From Propionibacteriales bacterium (GTDB lineage: Bacteria > Actinomycetota > Actinomycetes > Propionibacteriales > Nocardioidaceae): 64,000 nucleotides of DNA. Made by a program: the position numbers and the translations under genes. Positions 8,113-20,225 of this stretch are shown in pieces. The DNA lies in assembly GCA_026392455.1 (NCBI GenBank), contig JAPLCB010000004.1, forward strand, positions 682,001 through 746,000, read 5' to 3'. Every line of letters begins with the position of its first letter. Within the stretch, counting starts at the first letter, position 1. Below the pieces are notes generated by a model that saw only the letters and a program-made list of their open reading frames with translations, had not been told where the DNA came from and made no database searches.

Positions 8113-8826
8113 TTACCGGGCCGTGTGGGCGGCCTGGTCGACGAACCAGGTGATCGACGGTCCGTCGATGCCACGTGCCGGTGTCTCGGCCACCGAGCCC
8201 TCGAAGGCCCAGGCGCGTTGAACGGCGTCGGCCTTCTCGACGCCCGTGACCAGGAACCAGACGGCGCGGGCCCGGTTCAGAGCGTCGAAGGTCAGGGTGA
8301 CCCGCTCGGGCGGCGGCTTGGGGGAGTCCCTGACGGGCGCCGCGATCCGGTCGTGGTCGTCGAGCTGCGGGTACCCCGGGAAGAGCGACGCCACGTGGCC
8401 GTCCGGACCCATGCCCAGCATCACCAGGTCGAACTCCCCGGAGCCCTCGCCCCGGAGCAGCGCGGAGTAGATCTCGGCGGACTCCTCGACAGTCCCGACG
8501 TCGTCGCTGGCCGGAACCTCGTGCACGCGGGTGGCGCCGATCCGGTCCAGCAGGTCGGCGTGCGCCTGATCCGCGTTCCGCTCGGCGTCACCGCGCGGGA
8601 CGAACCGCTCGTCGCCGAACCAGAACGTCACCCGCGACCAGTCGATCTGACGGCTTCCGCTCTCTGCCGCGACGGCTCGGTGGACCAGTCGCGCCACGGT
8701 TCCGCCGGTCAGCGCGACGTCCGGGACCTCGCCGCGCCGCTGGGCAGACTCGATCCGGTCCAGGAACCGTTCGGCCACCAGCTGGGCAACGTCGGCGGGA
8801 TCGGTGCCGATCACCACGTCACGCAT
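8113..8826 (-). CDS. pgl: 6-phosphogluconolactonase
   Basis: MRDVVIGTDPADVAQLVAERFLDR...ALTGGTVA..FWFGDERFVP..DLVMLGMGPDGHVASLFPG; start refined inside the longer ORF; overlaps opcA end. Confidence 0.93.
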   Translation of the reverse strand: MRDVVIGTDPADVAQLVAERFLDRIESAQRRGEVPDVALTGGTVARLVHRAVAAESGSRQIDWSRVTFWFGDERFVPRGDAERNADQAHADLLDRIGATRVHEVPASDDVGTVEESAEIYSALLRGEGSGEFDLVMLGMGPDGHVASLFPGYPQLDDHDRIAAPVRDSPKPPPERVTLTFDALNRARAVWFLVTGVEKADAVQRAWAFEGSVAETPARGIDGPSITWFVDQAAHTAR

Positions 8827-9737
8827 CACCTGGTCGCGCTGATCTTGAGGAGCCGCTTGGCGGTGGCCTGGTAGACGGTGTCCTCGTCGAGGCGGCGCAG
8901 CTCTTCGGCCAGGAGGTCCGGGAGCTCCCGGCGACGCAGCGCCACCGGGCGGTCGGGGCGCCCCGGTGAGCTGAAGGTGGCCAGTCGGCCGTCGGAACGA
9001 GTGATCCGGATCGGTCCCTCCTTGGTCTCCAGGACGACCTCGGTGATGCCGGGACCTGCGGAGGTCGCGCGGTCGACCGGGACCTTCAACCGGTCGCTGA
9101 GCCAGGCCTGCAGCAGATCGGCACTGGGGCTGGTCCGCTCGGCGGTGACCGAGGCCCGGCGCACCTTCAGCGGCTGCTGGTCGAGCGCGGCGGCGAGCAG
9201 GGCCCGCCACGGGGTGATCCGGGTCCAGGCCAGGTCGGTGTTGCCCTTGGTGTAGGCCGCGCACTGGGTCGCCATCGCCCTCGTCTTGTTCCGCGACGCG
9301 GCTGCCGCGTCGGTGATCCGTCGCTGCGCCAACGAACCCAGCGGGTCGGCTGCCGGATCGGCGGGCGGATCACTGGGCCACCAGACCGCGACCGGGGAGT
9401 CCGGCAGCAGCAGCGGCAGCACCACGGACTCAGGGTGCTCGACCACCTCCCCGCTGAGCCGGATCATCGCGGTCTCACCGGTCCAGTCGTCACCGATGCC
9501 GACCTGCGCGTTGACGACGCCCTTGCCGCGGCCGTCGCCGAGGATCACGGCCAGGACCCGGGCGGGGTGCTCGCGCGAAGCCGCTCGGGCCGCCTTCAGG
9601 CCTTCGCTGGCGACGTCCTCGTCGACGACGATGACCAGTGTCAGCACCATGCCCATGGCCGGGCTGCCGGCCCGGGTCCGCGCCCGCACGAACTCGGCAG
9701 CGATCGCCGAGGAGTTGGTGTCCAGCAATTCCTTCAC
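8826..9737 (-). CDS. opcA: Glucose-6-phosphate dehydrogenase assembly protein OpcA
   Basis: 303 aa; MVLTLVIVVDE, PLLLPDSPVAVWWPSDPP; between zwf and pgl. Confidence 0.92.
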   Translation of the reverse strand: MKELLDTNSSAIAAEFVRARTRAGSPAMGMVLTLVIVVDEDVASEGLKAARAASREHPARVLAVILGDGRGKGVVNAQVGIGDDWTGETAMIRLSGEVVEHPESVVLPLLLPDSPVAVWWPSDPPADPAADPLGSLAQRRITDAAAASRNKTRAMATQCAAYTKGNTDLAWTRITPWRALLAAALDQQPLKVRRASVTAERTSPSADLLQAWLSDRLKVPVDRATSAGPGITEVVLETKEGPIRITRSDGRLATFSSPGRPDRPVALRRRELPDLLAEELRRLDEDTVYQATAKRLLKISATR

Positions 9738-9753
9738 GGCAGGGCTCCCTCGG

Positions 9754-11301
9754 TCATGGCCGGCGCCAGGTTCTGCCGTCGCGGGCCAGCATCGCGTCCG
9801 CGGACGCCGGCCCCCAGCCGCCGGACGCGTACGGCTCGGGACGGCCCTTCTTGGCCCAGTAGTCCAGGATCGGGTCGAGGATCTGCCAGGAGAGCTCGAC
9901 CTCCTCGTGCCGCGGGAACAGCGGCGGGTCGCCGAGCAGGACGTCCAGGATCAGCCGCTCGTACGCCTCGGGGGAGGCCTCGGTGAAGGACCCGCCGTAG
10001 GCGAAGTCCATGTTGACGTCACGGATCTCCATCGCCGTGCCGGGCACCTTGGAGCCGAACCGGATGGTCATGCCCTCGTCGGGCTGGACCCGGATCACGA
10101 TCGCGTTCTGGCCCAGGGCTTCGGTCGCGGTCTTGTTGAACGGCTGGTGCGGCGCGCGCTTGAAGACGATGGCGACCTCGGTGACCCGACGTCCCAGGCG
10201 CTTTCCGGTCCGCAGGTAGAAGGGCACTCCGGCCCAGCGGCGGGTGTCGACCTCCAGCGTGACGGCGGCATAGGTCTCGGTGGCCGAGCGAGCGCCGATG
10301 CCGTCCTCCTCGCAGAAGCCGATCACCTTCTCGCCGCCGGCCCACCCGCCTGCGTACTGGCCACGAGCGGTGGTCAGGTCGAGCCGGTTCGGCGTCTTCA
10401 CCGACGACAGCACCTTGAGCTTCTCGACCCGCAGGCTCTCGGCGTCGAAGGCGGTCGGCTCCTCCATCGCGACCAGTGCCATCAGCTGGAGCAGGTGGTT
10501 CTGGATCACGTCGCGTGCCGCGCCGACACCGTCGTAGTAGCCGGCCCGACCACCGATGCCGACGTCCTCGGCCATCGTGATCTGGACGTGGTCGACGTAG
10601 TTGGCGTTCCAGATCGGCTCGAACAGGTTGTTCGCGAACCGCATCGCCAGGATGTTCTGGACGGTCTCCTTGCCGAGGTAGTGGTCGATCCGGAAGATCG
10701 AGCCGGAGTCGAAGACCTGGCTGAGGATGGCGTTGAGCTCGCGGGCCGACGCCAGGTCATGACCGAACGGCTTCTCCACCACGACCCTCCGCCAGGAGCC
10801 CTCCTTGGGTTCGGCCAGACCGTGCTCCTTGAGCTGGCCGGCGACGGCGCCGAAGAACGTCGGCGGGATCGCCAGGTAGAACGCGTGGTTGCCCCGGGTG
10901 CCGCGGGACTCGTCGAGCTCCTCGATGGTCCGACGGAGGTTCGCGAAGGCGGCGTCGTCGTCGAAGTCGCCGGGGACGAACCGGAAGCCCTCGGACAGCT
11001 GGTTCCAGACCTCCTCGCGGAACTCGGTGCGCGCGTGCTCGCGAACCGAGTCGTGCACGATCTGCGCGAAGTCCTGGTCGGCCCAGTCGCGCCGCGCGAA
11101 CCCGACCAGGCTGAAACCGGGCGGCAGCAGGCCACGGTTGGCCAGGTCGTAGATCGCCGGCATCACCTTCTTGCGGGACAGGTCCCCGGTGACCCCGAAG
11201 AGCACCATCCCGCAGGGGCCGGCGATCCGTGGCAGTCGTCGGTCGGCGGGGTCCCGCAGCGGGTTCGGAACCGGGTTCCCGGTCCGGTCGCTGGCCGTCA
11301 C
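9754..11301 (-). CDS. zwf: Glucose-6-phosphate 1-dehydrogenase
   Basis: 515 aa; [39 protein letters not shown]. Confidence 0.96.
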   Translation of the reverse strand: MTASDRTGNPVPNPLRDPADRRLPRIAGPCGMVLFGVTGDLSRKKVMPAIYDLANRGLLPPGFSLVGFARRDWADQDFAQIVHDSVREHARTEFREEVWNQLSEGFRFVPGDFDDDAAFANLRRTIEELDESRGTRGNHAFYLAIPPTFFGAVAGQLKEHGLAEPKEGSWRRVVVEKPFGHDLASARELNAILSQVFDSGSIFRIDHYLGKETVQNILAMRFANNLFEPIWNANYVDHVQITMAEDVGIGGRAGYYDGVGAARDVIQNHLLQLMALVAMEEPTAFDAESLRVEKLKVLSSVKTPNRLDLTTARGQYAGGWAGGEKVIGFCEEDGIGARSATETYAAVTLEVDTRRWAGVPFYLRTGKRLGRRVTEVAIVFKRAPHQPFNKTATEALGQNAIVIRVQPDEGMTIRFGSKVPGTAMEIRDVNMDFAYGGSFTEASPEAYERLILDVLLGDPPLFPRHEEVELSWQILDPILDYWAKKGRPEPYASGGWGPASADAMLARDGRTWRRP

Positions 11302-12953
11302 GACCGGTGCTCCCGGTAGTACTCGATCAACGACCGGGTCGAGGCGTCCTGGGCGGCGGCAGCGTCAGCGTCGCCGGCCACGGCCGGCCCCAGCTGGAGC
11401 GCGAGCTGCTTGCCGAGCTCGACGCCCCACTGGTCGAAGCTGTCGATGCCCCAGACGACCCCCTGGGTGAAGGTGATGTGCTCGTAGAGCGCGATCAGCT
11501 GGCCCAGGACGGAGGGGGTCAGGGACGGGGCCATGATCGACGCGGTCGGTCGGTTCCCGCCGAAGACCCGGGCCGGCACGATCGCCTCGGGCGTGCCTTC
11601 GGCGCGGACCTCGTCGGCGGTCTTGCCGAACGCCAAGGCGCGGGTCTGGGCGAAGAAGTTCGCCAGGAACAGCTGGTGGACATCGGTGCTCTGCCCGTCG
11701 TGGACGTCGCTGAGCGGGTACGCCGGGTTGGCGAAACCGATGAAGTCGGCCGGGATCAGCCGGGTGCCCTGGTGGATCAGCTGGTAGAAGGCGTGCTGGC
11801 CGTTGGTCCCCGGCTCGCCCCAGAAGATCTCGCCGGTGTCGGTGCTGACCCGGGTACCGTCCCAGCGAACGCCCTTCCCGTTGGACTCCATGGTCAGCTG
11901 CTGCAGGTACGCCGGGAACCGGTGCAGGAGCTGCGCGTAGGGCAGCACAGCATGCGTTCCCGCGCCGAGGAAGTTGGTGTACCAGACGTTCAGGAGACCC
12001 ATCAGGACCGGCACGTTGCGGGCCGGCTCGGCAGTGCGGAAGTGCTCGTCGACCGCGTGCAACCCGCCCAGGAACTCCGCGAAGCGCTCCGGACCGATCG
12101 CGATCACGAGCGAGGTACCGATCGCGGAGTCGACCGAGTAGCGACCGCCCACCCAGTCCCAGAACCCGAAGGCGTTCGCCGGGTCGATCCCGAAGTCGGC
12201 CACCTTGTCGAGGGCGGTGGAGACCGCCACGAAGTGCTTCGCGACCGCGTCCGGGTCGTCGCCGACCCCGTCCAGCAACCACTGCCGGCACAGCCTGGCG
12301 TTGGTCAGCGTCTCCAGGGTCCCGAAGGTCTTGCTGGCGACGATGAACAAGGTGCTCGCCGGGTCCAGGCCGGCCAGCTTGGTGGCGCAGTCGGTGGGGT
12401 CGATGTTGCTGATGAACCGGCACTCCAAGCCGTCCTGCACGTAGGGGCGCAGCGCCTCGTAGGCCATCACCGGACCGAGGTCGGACCCCCCGATCCCGAT
12501 GTTGACGACCGTGCGGATCCGCTCACCGGTGACGCCGGTCCAAGCACCCGAGCGCACCCGGTCCGCGAAGTCGTACATCCGGCTCAGGACGTCGTGCACC
12601 CCGGCGACGACGTCGTGGCCGTCGACCTCGAGGACGGCATCAGCCGGGAGCCTCAGGGCGGTGTGCAGGACCGGGCGGTTCTCGGTGCCGTTCACGTGGT
12701 CACCCCGGAGCATGGCGTCCCGGCGAGGGAACAGACCAACCTCGTCAGCCAGCGCCAGCAGAGCAGCCAGGACCTCGTCGGTGACCAGGCCCTTGGACAG
12801 GTCGATGTGCAGGTCGGCCGCGGCCAAGGTGAACCTGCCGGCGCGGTCGGGATCGTCGGCGAACCAGGTCCGCAGGTCTGGTTCGAACGACTCGGCGATC
12901 GTGGTCAGCCGCGCCCAGGCCGACGTGCTGGTCGGATCGACCGGACCTGTCAT
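11298..12953 (-). CDS. pgi: Glucose-6-phosphate isomerase
   Basis: 551 aa; [32 protein letters not shown]. Confidence 0.96.
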   Translation of the reverse strand: MTGPVDPTSTSAWARLTTIAESFEPDLRTWFADDPDRAGRFTLAAADLHIDLSKGLVTDEVLAALLALADEVGLFPRRDAMLRGDHVNGTENRPVLHTALRLPADAVLEVDGHDVVAGVHDVLSRMYDFADRVRSGAWTGVTGERIRTVVNIGIGGSDLGPVMAYEALRPYVQDGLECRFISNIDPTDCATKLAGLDPASTLFIVASKTFGTLETLTNARLCRQWLLDGVGDDPDAVAKHFVAVSTALDKVADFGIDPANAFGFWDWVGGRYSVDSAIGTSLVIAIGPERFAEFLGGLHAVDEHFRTAEPARNVPVLMGLLNVWYTNFLGAGTHAVLPYAQLLHRFPAYLQQLTMESNGKGVRWDGTRVSTDTGEIFWGEPGTNGQHAFYQLIHQGTRLIPADFIGFANPAYPLSDVHDGQSTDVHQLFLANFFAQTRALAFGKTADEVRAEGTPEAIVPARVFGGNRPTASIMAPSLTPSVLGQLIALYEHITFTQGVVWGIDSFDQWGVELGKQLALQLGPAVAGDADAAAAQDASTRSLIEYYREHRS

Positions 12954-14053
12954 TGCTTGGCCTGCTCCAGGCTGGCTCCGACCGTTTCCAGCAGCTCGGA
13001 CCAGGCCGTGACGAACTTCTCCACGCCTTCGCGGATCAGGAGGTCGATGACGTCGTCGTAGTCGATACCGGCGTCGGCGAGCGTCTCCATCGTCTGGTGC
13101 GCCTCGGCGTAGAACGGCCGGATCCGGTCACCAGCCACGACTCCGTGGTCGGCGACGGCCTGCATCGTCTTCTCGGGCATCGTGTTGACGGTGTCCTCGA
13201 CGACGAGGTCGACGACGTACATGGTGTCGTCGTAGTCCGGGTTCTTGACCCCCGTCGAGGCCCACAACGGCCGCTGCTTGGTGGCGCCGGACCCCTCCAG
13301 GACCGTCCAGCGCTCGGTGTCGAAGAACTTCTCGAATGCCTGGTAGGCAAGCCGGGCGTTGGCGATGCCGGCGCGGCCCTTCAGCGAGGCTGGTGCTCCC
13401 GCTGCGTCGAGCCGGGCATCGATCTCGCTGTCGACCCGGGAGACGAAGAACGACGCGACCGAGTGGATCGTGCTCAGGTCGTGACCGTTGCCCAGAGCGC
13501 CCTCGATGCCGGCGACGTAGGCCTCCATCACCTCGTGGTACTGGTCCAGGCCGAAGATCAGGGTGACGTTCACGCTGATCCCGGCGGCCAGGGTCTCGGT
13601 GATCGCGGGGCAGCCCTCCGGGGTTCCGGGGATCTTGATCAGCAGGTTGGGGCGGTCGACAGCCGCCCAGAGCTTCCGGGCCTCGGCAACCGTGGCAGTG
13701 GTGTCGTGCGCGAGCGTGGGGGAGACCTCGATCGAGACCCGGCCGTCCACGCCGGCGGTGGAGTCCCAGACCGGACGCAGCACGTCGCAGGCACGACGGA
13801 CGTCGGTGGTGGTCAGCTCGAACACCGTGCGCTCGACGTCGGCGCCGTCGGCGGCGAGGGTTCGCACCTGGGAGTCGTACCGCTCCCCGTCGGCCAGGGC
13901 AGCGGCGAAGATCGATGGGTTCGTGGTCACTCCGACCACGGACGAGTCCGCGACGAGAGCCGCGAGGTTGCCGGTCTCCAGACGTTCCCGGGAGAGGTCG
14001 TCGAGCCAGATGGACACCCCTGCCTCGGCCAGCTTCTTCAGACGATCAGACAT
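12950..14053 (-). CDS. tal: Transaldolase
   Basis: 367 aa; [42 protein letters not shown]. Confidence 0.95.
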   Translation of the reverse strand: MSDRLKKLAEAGVSIWLDDLSRERLETGNLAALVADSSVVGVTTNPSIFAAALADGERYDSQVRTLAADGADVERTVFELTTTDVRRACDVLRPVWDSTAGVDGRVSIEVSPTLAHDTTATVAEARKLWAAVDRPNLLIKIPGTPEGCPAITETLAAGISVNVTLIFGLDQYHEVMEAYVAGIEGALGNGHDLSTIHSVASFFVSRVDSEIDARLDAAGAPASLKGRAGIANARLAYQAFEKFFDTERWTVLEGSGATKQRPLWASTGVKNPDYDDTMYVVDLVVEDTVNTMPEKTMQAVADHGVVAGDRIRPFYAEAHQTMETLADAGIDYDDVIDLLIREGVEKFVTAWSELLETVGASLEQAKQ

Positions 14054-14096
14054 GTGCGCCTACTCTCATCGGTGCTCGTGGTCGGTAGGGAGCCGT

Positions 14097-16229
14097 TCAG
14101 CGGTTGACGGCCTCCACAGCCCTGATGCTCTCCTCGGCAGCCAGCACGACCGCCTCGGTGGTGATCCCGAATTCCTGGTACAAGGTCTTGAAGTCCGCAG
14201 ACCCCCCGAAGTGTTCCAGGGAGACGCTGCGACCGTGGTCGCCGACGAGGTCCCGCCAACCCAGGGCGATGCCGGCCTCGACACTGACCCGGGCCCTGAC
14301 CGACGGCGGCAGCACCGAGTCCCGGTAGGCCTGGTCCTGGGAGTCGAACCACTCCCGGCACGGCAGCGACACGACGCGGGCGGAGACGCCCTTCGCGGCG
14401 AGCGCCTCGCGGGCGGCCACCGCCAGCTGGACCTCCGAGCCGGTGCCGATCAGGATCACGTCGGGCGTTCCCTCGGTGTCGAGGAGGACGTACCCGCCCT
14501 TGGCCACCCCCGCTGTGGTGGCGTAGCCCTGCTCGCCACGCGGGACGGTCGGAACGTTCTGCCGGGTCAGGGCCAGCGCGACCGGGCGGTCGGAGATCTC
14601 CAACGTCGCCTTCCAGGCCGCCACGGTCTCGTTGCCGTCCGCCGGGCGGACCACGTCGAGACCGGGGATCGCCCGGAGGGTCGCGACGTGCTCGACCGGC
14701 TGGTGGGTCGGACCGTCCTCGCCGAGACCGATGGAGTCGTGGGTCCAGACGTAGATGGTGGGCAGCTTCATCAGCGCGGCCAGCCGGACCGCCGGGCGCA
14801 TGTAGTCGGAGAACACCAGGAAGGTGCCGCCGAAGACGCGGGTCCCGCCGTGCAGGGTGACGCCGTTCATGATCGAGCCCATGGCGTGCTCGCGGATGCC
14901 GAAGTGCAGCACCCGGCCGTACGGGTTGCCGGTCCAGTAGTGCGACTCGTAGTCCACCGGGGTGACGCTCGGGGCGCCCTTGATGGTGGTGTTGTTGGAC
15001 CCGGCCAGGTCGGCTGACCCGCCCCACAGCTCGGGCAGGTGCGCGGCGACGGCGTTGATGACCTCGCCGGAAGCGACCCGGGTGGCGACGCCCTTGGCAT
15101 CGGCCGGGTACGTCGGCAGGTCGGCGTCCCAGCCGTCGGGCAGCGCACGGGTGCCGAGCCGTTGGACCAGCGCGTCCCGCTCGGGGTGGGTCGAGGCCCA
15201 GGTGGCGTACTGCTCGTTCCAGGCGGCCTCGGCGGCGTGGCCGCGCTCGACCAGGCCCCGGGTGTGCGCCAGCACCTCGTCGGGGACCTCGAAGCTCAGG
15301 TCCGGGTTGAACCCGAGGACGGTCTTGGTCGCGGCGATCTCGTCGGCGCCCAGGGCTGACCCGTGCGAGGCCTCGGTGTTCTGGGCCTTCGGTGCCGGCC
15401 AGGCGATGATCGTCTTCAGCACGATCAGGCTGGGCTTGTCGGTGACGTCCTCGGCGGCGTCGAGCGCCTCCCACAGGGCGGGGACGTCCTCGAAGTAGTT
15501 CTCGCCGTCGGCGTGGTCACCGTTCTTGGTCCAGTCGACCGTCTGGACGTGCCAGCCGTAGGCCTCGTAGCGTCCGGCGACGTCCTCGGTGAACGCGATC
15601 TCGGTGTCGCCCTCGATGCTGATCCGGTTGGCGTCGTAGACGAGGGTCAGGTTGCCGAGCTGCTGGTTCCCGGCGATCGAGGACGCCTCAGCGCTGACAC
15701 CCTCCTCCATGTCACCGTCCGAGCAGATCGCGTAGACGTGGTGGTCGAACGGACCGTCGCCCGCGGTGGGAGTACCGGACTCGGGGTCGAACATGCCCTT
15801 CTCGCGGCGCGCGGCGAGCGCCATCCCCACGGCGTTGGCGACTCCCTGCCCCAGCGGACCGGTGGTCGTCTCGACGCCGGCGGTGTGACCGTGCTCGGGG
15901 TGACCCGGGGTGCGGCTGCCCCAGACCCGCAGGGACTTGAGGTCGTCGAGCTCGAGGCCGAAGCCGCCGAGGAAGAGCTGCGTGTACAGCGTGATCGAGG
16001 AGTGTCCGCAGGACAGCACGAAGCGGTCGCGGTTGGCCCACGTCGGGTTGGCCGGGCTGTGCCGCATCCGCTTCTGGAAGAGCAGGTAGGCCACCGGGGC
16101 CAGGCTCATCGCCGTGCCGGGGTGTCCGTTTCCTACCTTCTGCACCGCGTCCATCGCCAAGCAGCGAGCGGTGTCGACAGCCCGCCTGTCGAGATCGGAC
16201 CATTCCAGCGGGGTTCGCGCGCGGCTCAT
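14097..16229 (-). CDS. tkt: Transketolase
   Basis: [57 protein letters not shown]; start refined to [10 protein letters not shown]. Confidence 0.96.
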   Translation of the reverse strand: MSRARTPLEWSDLDRRAVDTARCLAMDAVQKVGNGHPGTAMSLAPVAYLLFQKRMRHSPANPTWANRDRFVLSCGHSSITLYTQLFLGGFGLELDDLKSLRVWGSRTPGHPEHGHTAGVETTTGPLGQGVANAVGMALAARREKGMFDPESGTPTAGDGPFDHHVYAICSDGDMEEGVSAEASSIAGNQQLGNLTLVYDANRISIEGDTEIAFTEDVAGRYEAYGWHVQTVDWTKNGDHADGENYFEDVPALWEALDAAEDVTDKPSLIVLKTIIAWPAPKAQNTEASHGSALGADEIAATKTVLGFNPDLSFEVPDEVLAHTRGLVERGHAAEAAWNEQYATWASTHPERDALVQRLGTRALPDGWDADLPTYPADAKGVATRVASGEVINAVAAHLPELWGGSADLAGSNNTTIKGAPSVTPVDYESHYWTGNPYGRVLHFGIREHAMGSIMNGVTLHGGTRVFGGTFLVFSDYMRPAVRLAALMKLPTIYVWTHDSIGLGEDGPTHQPVEHVATLRAIPGLDVVRPADGNETVAAWKATLEISDRPVALALTRQNVPTVPRGEQGYATTAGVAKGGYVLLDTEGTPDVILIGTGSEVQLAVAAREALAAKGVSARVVSLPCREWFDSQDQAYRDSVLPPSVRARVSVEAGIALGWRDLVGDHGRSVSLEHFGGSADFKTLYQEFGITTEAVVLAAEESIRAVEAVNR

Positions 16230-16337
16230 GGGCACGAGCCTACCCACGCGGAAACCGGCTCGCGAAACAGCCCTGGCTCGGCGGACCCGAGGACCCGGAT
16301 ACACTCATCCCGGGAACCACTCGGTTCACCAGACTTG

Positions 16338-17294
16338 ATGAAGGCAGGCCGCGTGACCGCGCTCGACGCAGAGGTGTCCGTCACTGGACAGGCTCCGGGT
16401 CGAGCGACCCTGCGCGACGTCGTGGCCGCGTACGTCGGCCTGACCAAGCCGCGGGTGATCGAGCTGCTGCTGCTGACCACGGTGCCGGTGATGTTCTTCG
16501 CCGAGCAGGGCGTGCCCTCGCTCGGCCTGGTCGTCGCGACCGTGCTCGGCGGGGCGCTGTCAGCGGGTAGCGCGAACGCGCTGAACTGCGTCTACGACCG
16601 CGACATCGACGAGCAGATGCGCCGGACCCGGCGACGTGCCCTCCCGCGGCACATCGTCAGCCCGCGCGCTGCCTTCGTGTTCGGCATCGTCCTTGCGGTG
16701 GTCTCGACCCTGGTCCTCGGCTTCTTCGTCAACTGGCTCTCGGCGGGCCTCGCGCTCGCCGCCTCGGCGTTCTACCTGTTCGTCTACACGATGCTCCTCA
16801 AGCGCCGGACCACGCAGAACATCGTCTGGGGCGGTCTTGCTGGCTGCTTCCCCGCGCTGATCGGGTGGACCGCGGTCACCAACGAGCTGGCCTGGGCCCC
16901 GGTCGTCCTGTTCGCGGTGGTCTTCTTCTGGACCCCGCCGCACACCTGGGCGCTGGCGATGCGCTACCGCGAGGACTACGCGTCGGTCGACGTCCCGATG
17001 CTGCCGGTCCTGCGGACCGGGGTGCAGGTGGCGCGGCAGATCGTCGCCTACTCCTGGGTGATGGTGGCGGTCTCGTTCCTGCTGTGGCCGGTCGCGGACA
17101 CCGGCATCGTGTACCCGATCGCAGCCGGAGTGCTCGGTGCCACCTTCCTGGTCGAGGCGCACCTGATGCACCACCGGGCCAAGTCCAGCAACGAGCTGGT
17201 CGACATCAGGCCGATGCGGTTGTTCCACTGGTCGAACCTGTACCTGTCACTGCTCTTCGTCGCCGTCGCCCTGGACCCGCTGCTCACCCGCTGA
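16338..17294 (+). CDS. ctaB: Protoheme IX farnesyltransferase (heme O synthase)
   Basis: [38 protein letters not shown]; start refined to [12 protein letters not shown]. Confidence 0.93.
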   Translation: MKAGRVTALDAEVSVTGQAPGRATLRDVVAAYVGLTKPRVIELLLLTTVPVMFFAEQGVPSLGLVVATVLGGALSAGSANALNCVYDRDIDEQMRRTRRRALPRHIVSPRAAFVFGIVLAVVSTLVLGFFVNWLSAGLALAASAFYLFVYTMLLKRRTTQNIVWGGLAGCFPALIGWTAVTNELAWAPVVLFAVVFFWTPPHTWALAMRYREDYASVDVPMLPVLRTGVQVARQIVAYSWVMVAVSFLLWPVADTGIVYPIAAGVLGATFLVEAHLMHHRAKSSNELVDIRPMRLFHWSNLYLSLLFVAVALDPLLTR

Positions 17295-17295
17295 C

Positions 17296-17763
17296 ATGAC
17301 CGAGGTCGCGTTCACCCAGGCGTCGGTCGAGTCCGGTGACGGTGCTCGTCTCCTGGATGACTACGCCGCCGAGATCGCGGCGCTCTACGACGGTGCCGAC
17401 CTGGCAGCGCCCGGGATGCCGAGCGCCGGACCCGCCGAGCTCGCACCGCCGCACGGAGCGTTCCTGGTGGGTTACCAGGACGGGAACGCTGTCTGCTGCG
17501 GAGCCCTGAAGCGTCTGGACGACGGCGTTGCCGAGATCAAGCGGATGTACGTCGTCCCGACCGCGCGTCGGCAGGGCGTCGCCCGGTTGCTGCTGCACGC
17601 CTTGGAGGACGTCGCCGCCGCACGCGGCTACCGGACGCTGCGGATGGACACCGGCCCGAAGCACCAGCACGCGATCGCGTTCTACGAGGCCGAGGGCTAC
17701 CGGCCGGTCCCGGACTACAACGGCAACCCGTTGGCTACCTGGTTCGGGCAGAAGACGTTCTGA
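17296..17763 (+). CDS. GNAT family N-acetyltransferase
   Basis: 155 aa; AEIKRMYVVPTARRQGVARLLLHALED..GYRTLRMDTG. Confidence 0.88.
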   Translation: MTEVAFTQASVESGDGARLLDDYAAEIAALYDGADLAAPGMPSAGPAELAPPHGAFLVGYQDGNAVCCGALKRLDDGVAEIKRMYVVPTARRQGVARLLLHALEDVAAARGYRTLRMDTGPKHQHAIAFYEAEGYRPVPDYNGNPLATWFGQKTF

Positions 17764-18946
17764 CCGTCGGGTCCCCGCGCAGCTGGTGGTCGGCGACCGC
17801 ACCAGTGAGCAGCAGTCCGATTCCCAGGACTGCTGGCCCGACCTGGTGGAACTCCTCGGTCGCCACGACGGCCACCACCACCAGCAGGATGCTCAGCACC
17901 ACCGGGTTGACCAACGGGGTCAGGTCGCCGGATCCCGACGCGTGGATCACCCCGAGCGCCACCAGGTACACGCTGACCGCCACCGCGAGTGCCAGCGCAG
18001 CGGCCCGGTAGCCGAGCCCGTGGGACTCGTGCTGGGCCAGGTCCACACTGGCCGCGAGGACCGCGCCGACGGCGGCGACCGACCCGAGCAGGAAGTAGTG
18101 GGCGTACCCGAAGAGGAAGCCGTTGCGTTCGTGGATGCAGTCGATCAGCGGCCTCTTGAAGTAGATCCACCAGAGCGCGAGCACCAGGAGCAGGCCGCCG
18201 GCGATCACCATGCCCAGGTCGGCCGACAACCCGTGCCCGTCCAGCGTGGCCGAGATCGCCTGGGTGGTGGCCAGGATGACCTCGCCGAGGACGATGATCG
18301 TGAAGAGGCTGAACCGTTCGACGATGTGCTCGACGTGCCACGGCGTCGACTCGCTCCCGCTGTGCTCGGCGACGTACGGGATCGCCATCTCGGCCGCCGC
18401 CAGTGCCAGGAAGGTCAGCACCGCCCAGGTGTCACCCGGGACCCAGAGCCTGCCCACCCAGAGGACCTGGACCAGGGTGATGCCGACGACGTAGCGCAGC
18501 GCCACCCCGCGCACGGCTGGATGGTCGTGCGCGACGCGCAGCCACATCGGCACCAGCGCCGCGCGCATGATCAGGTAGCCGACCACGACGATGGTGAAGT
18601 CCGGGTCCTCGCGGATCACGAACGGGATCCCGGCCGCGAGGACCAGGACGCCAGCCAGGACCACGAACGTCATCAGCCGGAACACCACATCGCCGGTGTC
18701 GTACGCGCTGGCGAACCAGCTGTAGTTCAGCCAGGCCCACCAGATCGCGAAGAACGTCATCGCGTACCCGCCCAGCCCCGAGAAGTGCCCGGCCGAGAGG
18801 TCGTGGTGCAGAGCCGCTGCGGCTGCCGCCACGGCCACGACGAAGCTGAGGTCGAAGAGCAGCTCCAGCGGCGTGGATGCGCGGTGCTCCTCGTCAGGGT
18901 CGCGCCCTTCCAGCGGGAGCTTCCACGGGACCGGGGTGCTGCTCAC
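17735..18946 (-). CDS. Low temperature requirement protein A (LtrA) family membrane protein
   Basis: 403 aa; STPLELLFDLSFVVAVAAAA, WWAWLNYSWFASAYDT, ERFSLFTIIVLGEVI. Confidence 0.88.
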   Translation of the reverse strand: MSSTPVPWKLPLEGRDPDEEHRASTPLELLFDLSFVVAVAAAAAALHHDLSAGHFSGLGGYAMTFFAIWWAWLNYSWFASAYDTGDVVFRLMTFVVLAGVLVLAAGIPFVIREDPDFTIVVVGYLIMRAALVPMWLRVAHDHPAVRGVALRYVVGITLVQVLWVGRLWVPGDTWAVLTFLALAAAEMAIPYVAEHSGSESTPWHVEHIVERFSLFTIIVLGEVILATTQAISATLDGHGLSADLGMVIAGGLLLVLALWWIYFKRPLIDCIHERNGFLFGYAHYFLLGSVAAVGAVLAASVDLAQHESHGLGYRAAALALAVAVSVYLVALGVIHASGSGDLTPLVNPVVLSILLVVVAVVATEEFHQVGPAVLGIGLLLTGAVADHQLRGDPTVRTSSARTR

Positions 18947-18961
18947 GATCGCCTCCTGGCG

Positions 18962-19348
18962 CTACGTCTCGTCGGGCGCGGCGATCCTGCAGGCGGCAGT
19001 GCCGCCGGGCATCCGGTGCCGGTTGGCTGCAATTCTCGGGTACACCACGCCGGCGAGTCCACGGATTCCGGGAACCGTCAGGAGCCAGCCGAGCAGACGG
19101 GCGGCACCCGGTCTGGTCCGCAGCGCCGCCGCGATCGCTGGTGCGCCGAGCCTGGTGATCCGTCCGTCCACCAACCAGCCCGCGTTCGCGCCGGCAACCT
19201 GCTCGGTGACGCCGACGGCAACCAGGTCCAGGGTGTGCCAGGGGACCGCCGCCGGGTCGATCCAGGCGGCCGAACGTGTGCAGAAGCCGCAGTCGGCGTC
19301 GTAGACGAGCTGCCCGGTGTGCCGGCCCGCCAACGGATCAGCCTTCAC
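18962..19348 (-). CDS. DUF393 (DCC family) thiol-disulfide oxidoreductase
   Basis: 128 aa; LVYDADCGFCTRSAAWI motif near the N-terminus. Confidence 0.85.
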   Translation of the reverse strand: MKADPLAGRHTGQLVYDADCGFCTRSAAWIDPAAVPWHTLDLVAVGVTEQVAGANAGWLVDGRITRLGAPAIAAALRTRPGAARLLGWLLTVPGIRGLAGVVYPRIAANRHRMPGGTAACRIAAPDET

Positions 19349-20225
19349 GGGTGGTGAGGACCGCTCGGGTCATGGCTGCCGAGATCAGGGCAGCGCCGAG
19401 CATGTGGAATCCCACCAGGACGACCGGAAGGTCCGTGAAGTACTGGACGAACCCGACAGCACCCTGGGCGAGCTCCACCACGAGCAGGACGACGGCGGCC
19501 CGGCGGGCTACCGCACTGGCACCGGTCGCGTGCAGCACGAAGATCAGCCCGATGGTCAGCCCGACGAAGAGGAAGACCAGGTCGGCGTGGAGCTGGGAGA
19601 GCTGCAACGGGTCCAGCCCGTTGCGCGGCGCCTCCTCGTCCCCGGCGTGGGGTCCGGCCCCGGTGACCACGGTGCCGACGTACAGCACGGCCCAGCCGGC
19701 GGCGAAGGTGCTCCACACCAGGGACGTGACCGGCTTGCCCGCCGTTGCCGCTGGCAGGGGGACACCGGCGTCGACCTGGTGGACCAGGAGCACGGCGACC
19801 CCGATCATCGCCATCGAGGAGAGCAGGTGGAAGGAGACCACCCACGGGTTCAGGTCGGTGAGGACCGAGATGCCCCCGATCACTGCCTGGGCGGGGATCC
19901 CCAGCGCCAGGACCACGGCCAGTCGCTTCAGGTCCCGGCGACCGGACTGCACCGCCGCGATGAAGGTGAGGACAGCGACCGCGACCAGGACGAAGGTGAG
20001 CAGCCGGTTGCCGAACTCGATCGCCGAGTGCAGCGACAGCGAGTCGTGCGGCGTGAACGACTCGTCGGTGCAGCGCGGCCAGGTGGGGCAGCCCAGGCCT
20101 GAACCGGTGAGCCGGACCGCGCCACCGCTGACCACGATGACGATGTTGGCCACCACGCTCGCGACCGCGAAGGTACGCATCCGGCCGCCGAGGTCGACCG
20201 ACCGGACCCGGTCGATCACTCCCAT
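19338..20225 (-). CDS. ctaA: Heme A synthase (COX15/CtaA)
   Basis: 295 aa; SGGAVRLTGSGLGCPTWPRC, IEFGNRLLTFVL, WVVSFHLLSSM. Confidence 0.9.
   Translation of the reverse strand: MGVIDRVRSVDLGGRMRTFAVASVVANIVIVVSGGAVRLTGSGLGCPTWPRCTDESFTPHDSLSLHSAIEFGNRLLTFVLVAVAVLTFIAAVQSGRRDLKRLAVVLALGIPAQAVIGGISVLTDLNPWVVSFHLLSSMAMIGVAVLLVHQVDAGVPLPAATAGKPVTSLVWSTFAAGWAVLYVGTVVTGAGPHAGDEEAPRNGLDPLQLSQLHADLVFLFVGLTIGLIFVLHATGASAVARRAAVVLLVVELAQGAVGFVQYFTDLPVVLVGFHMLGAALISAAMTRAVLTTREG

Noticed and set aside
11229-13061. 610-aa plus-strand ORF and similar long antisense ORFs across the pentose phosphate cluster
   Set aside because: Antisense shadows of zwf, pgi and tal caused by GC-rich third positions; no domain signal.
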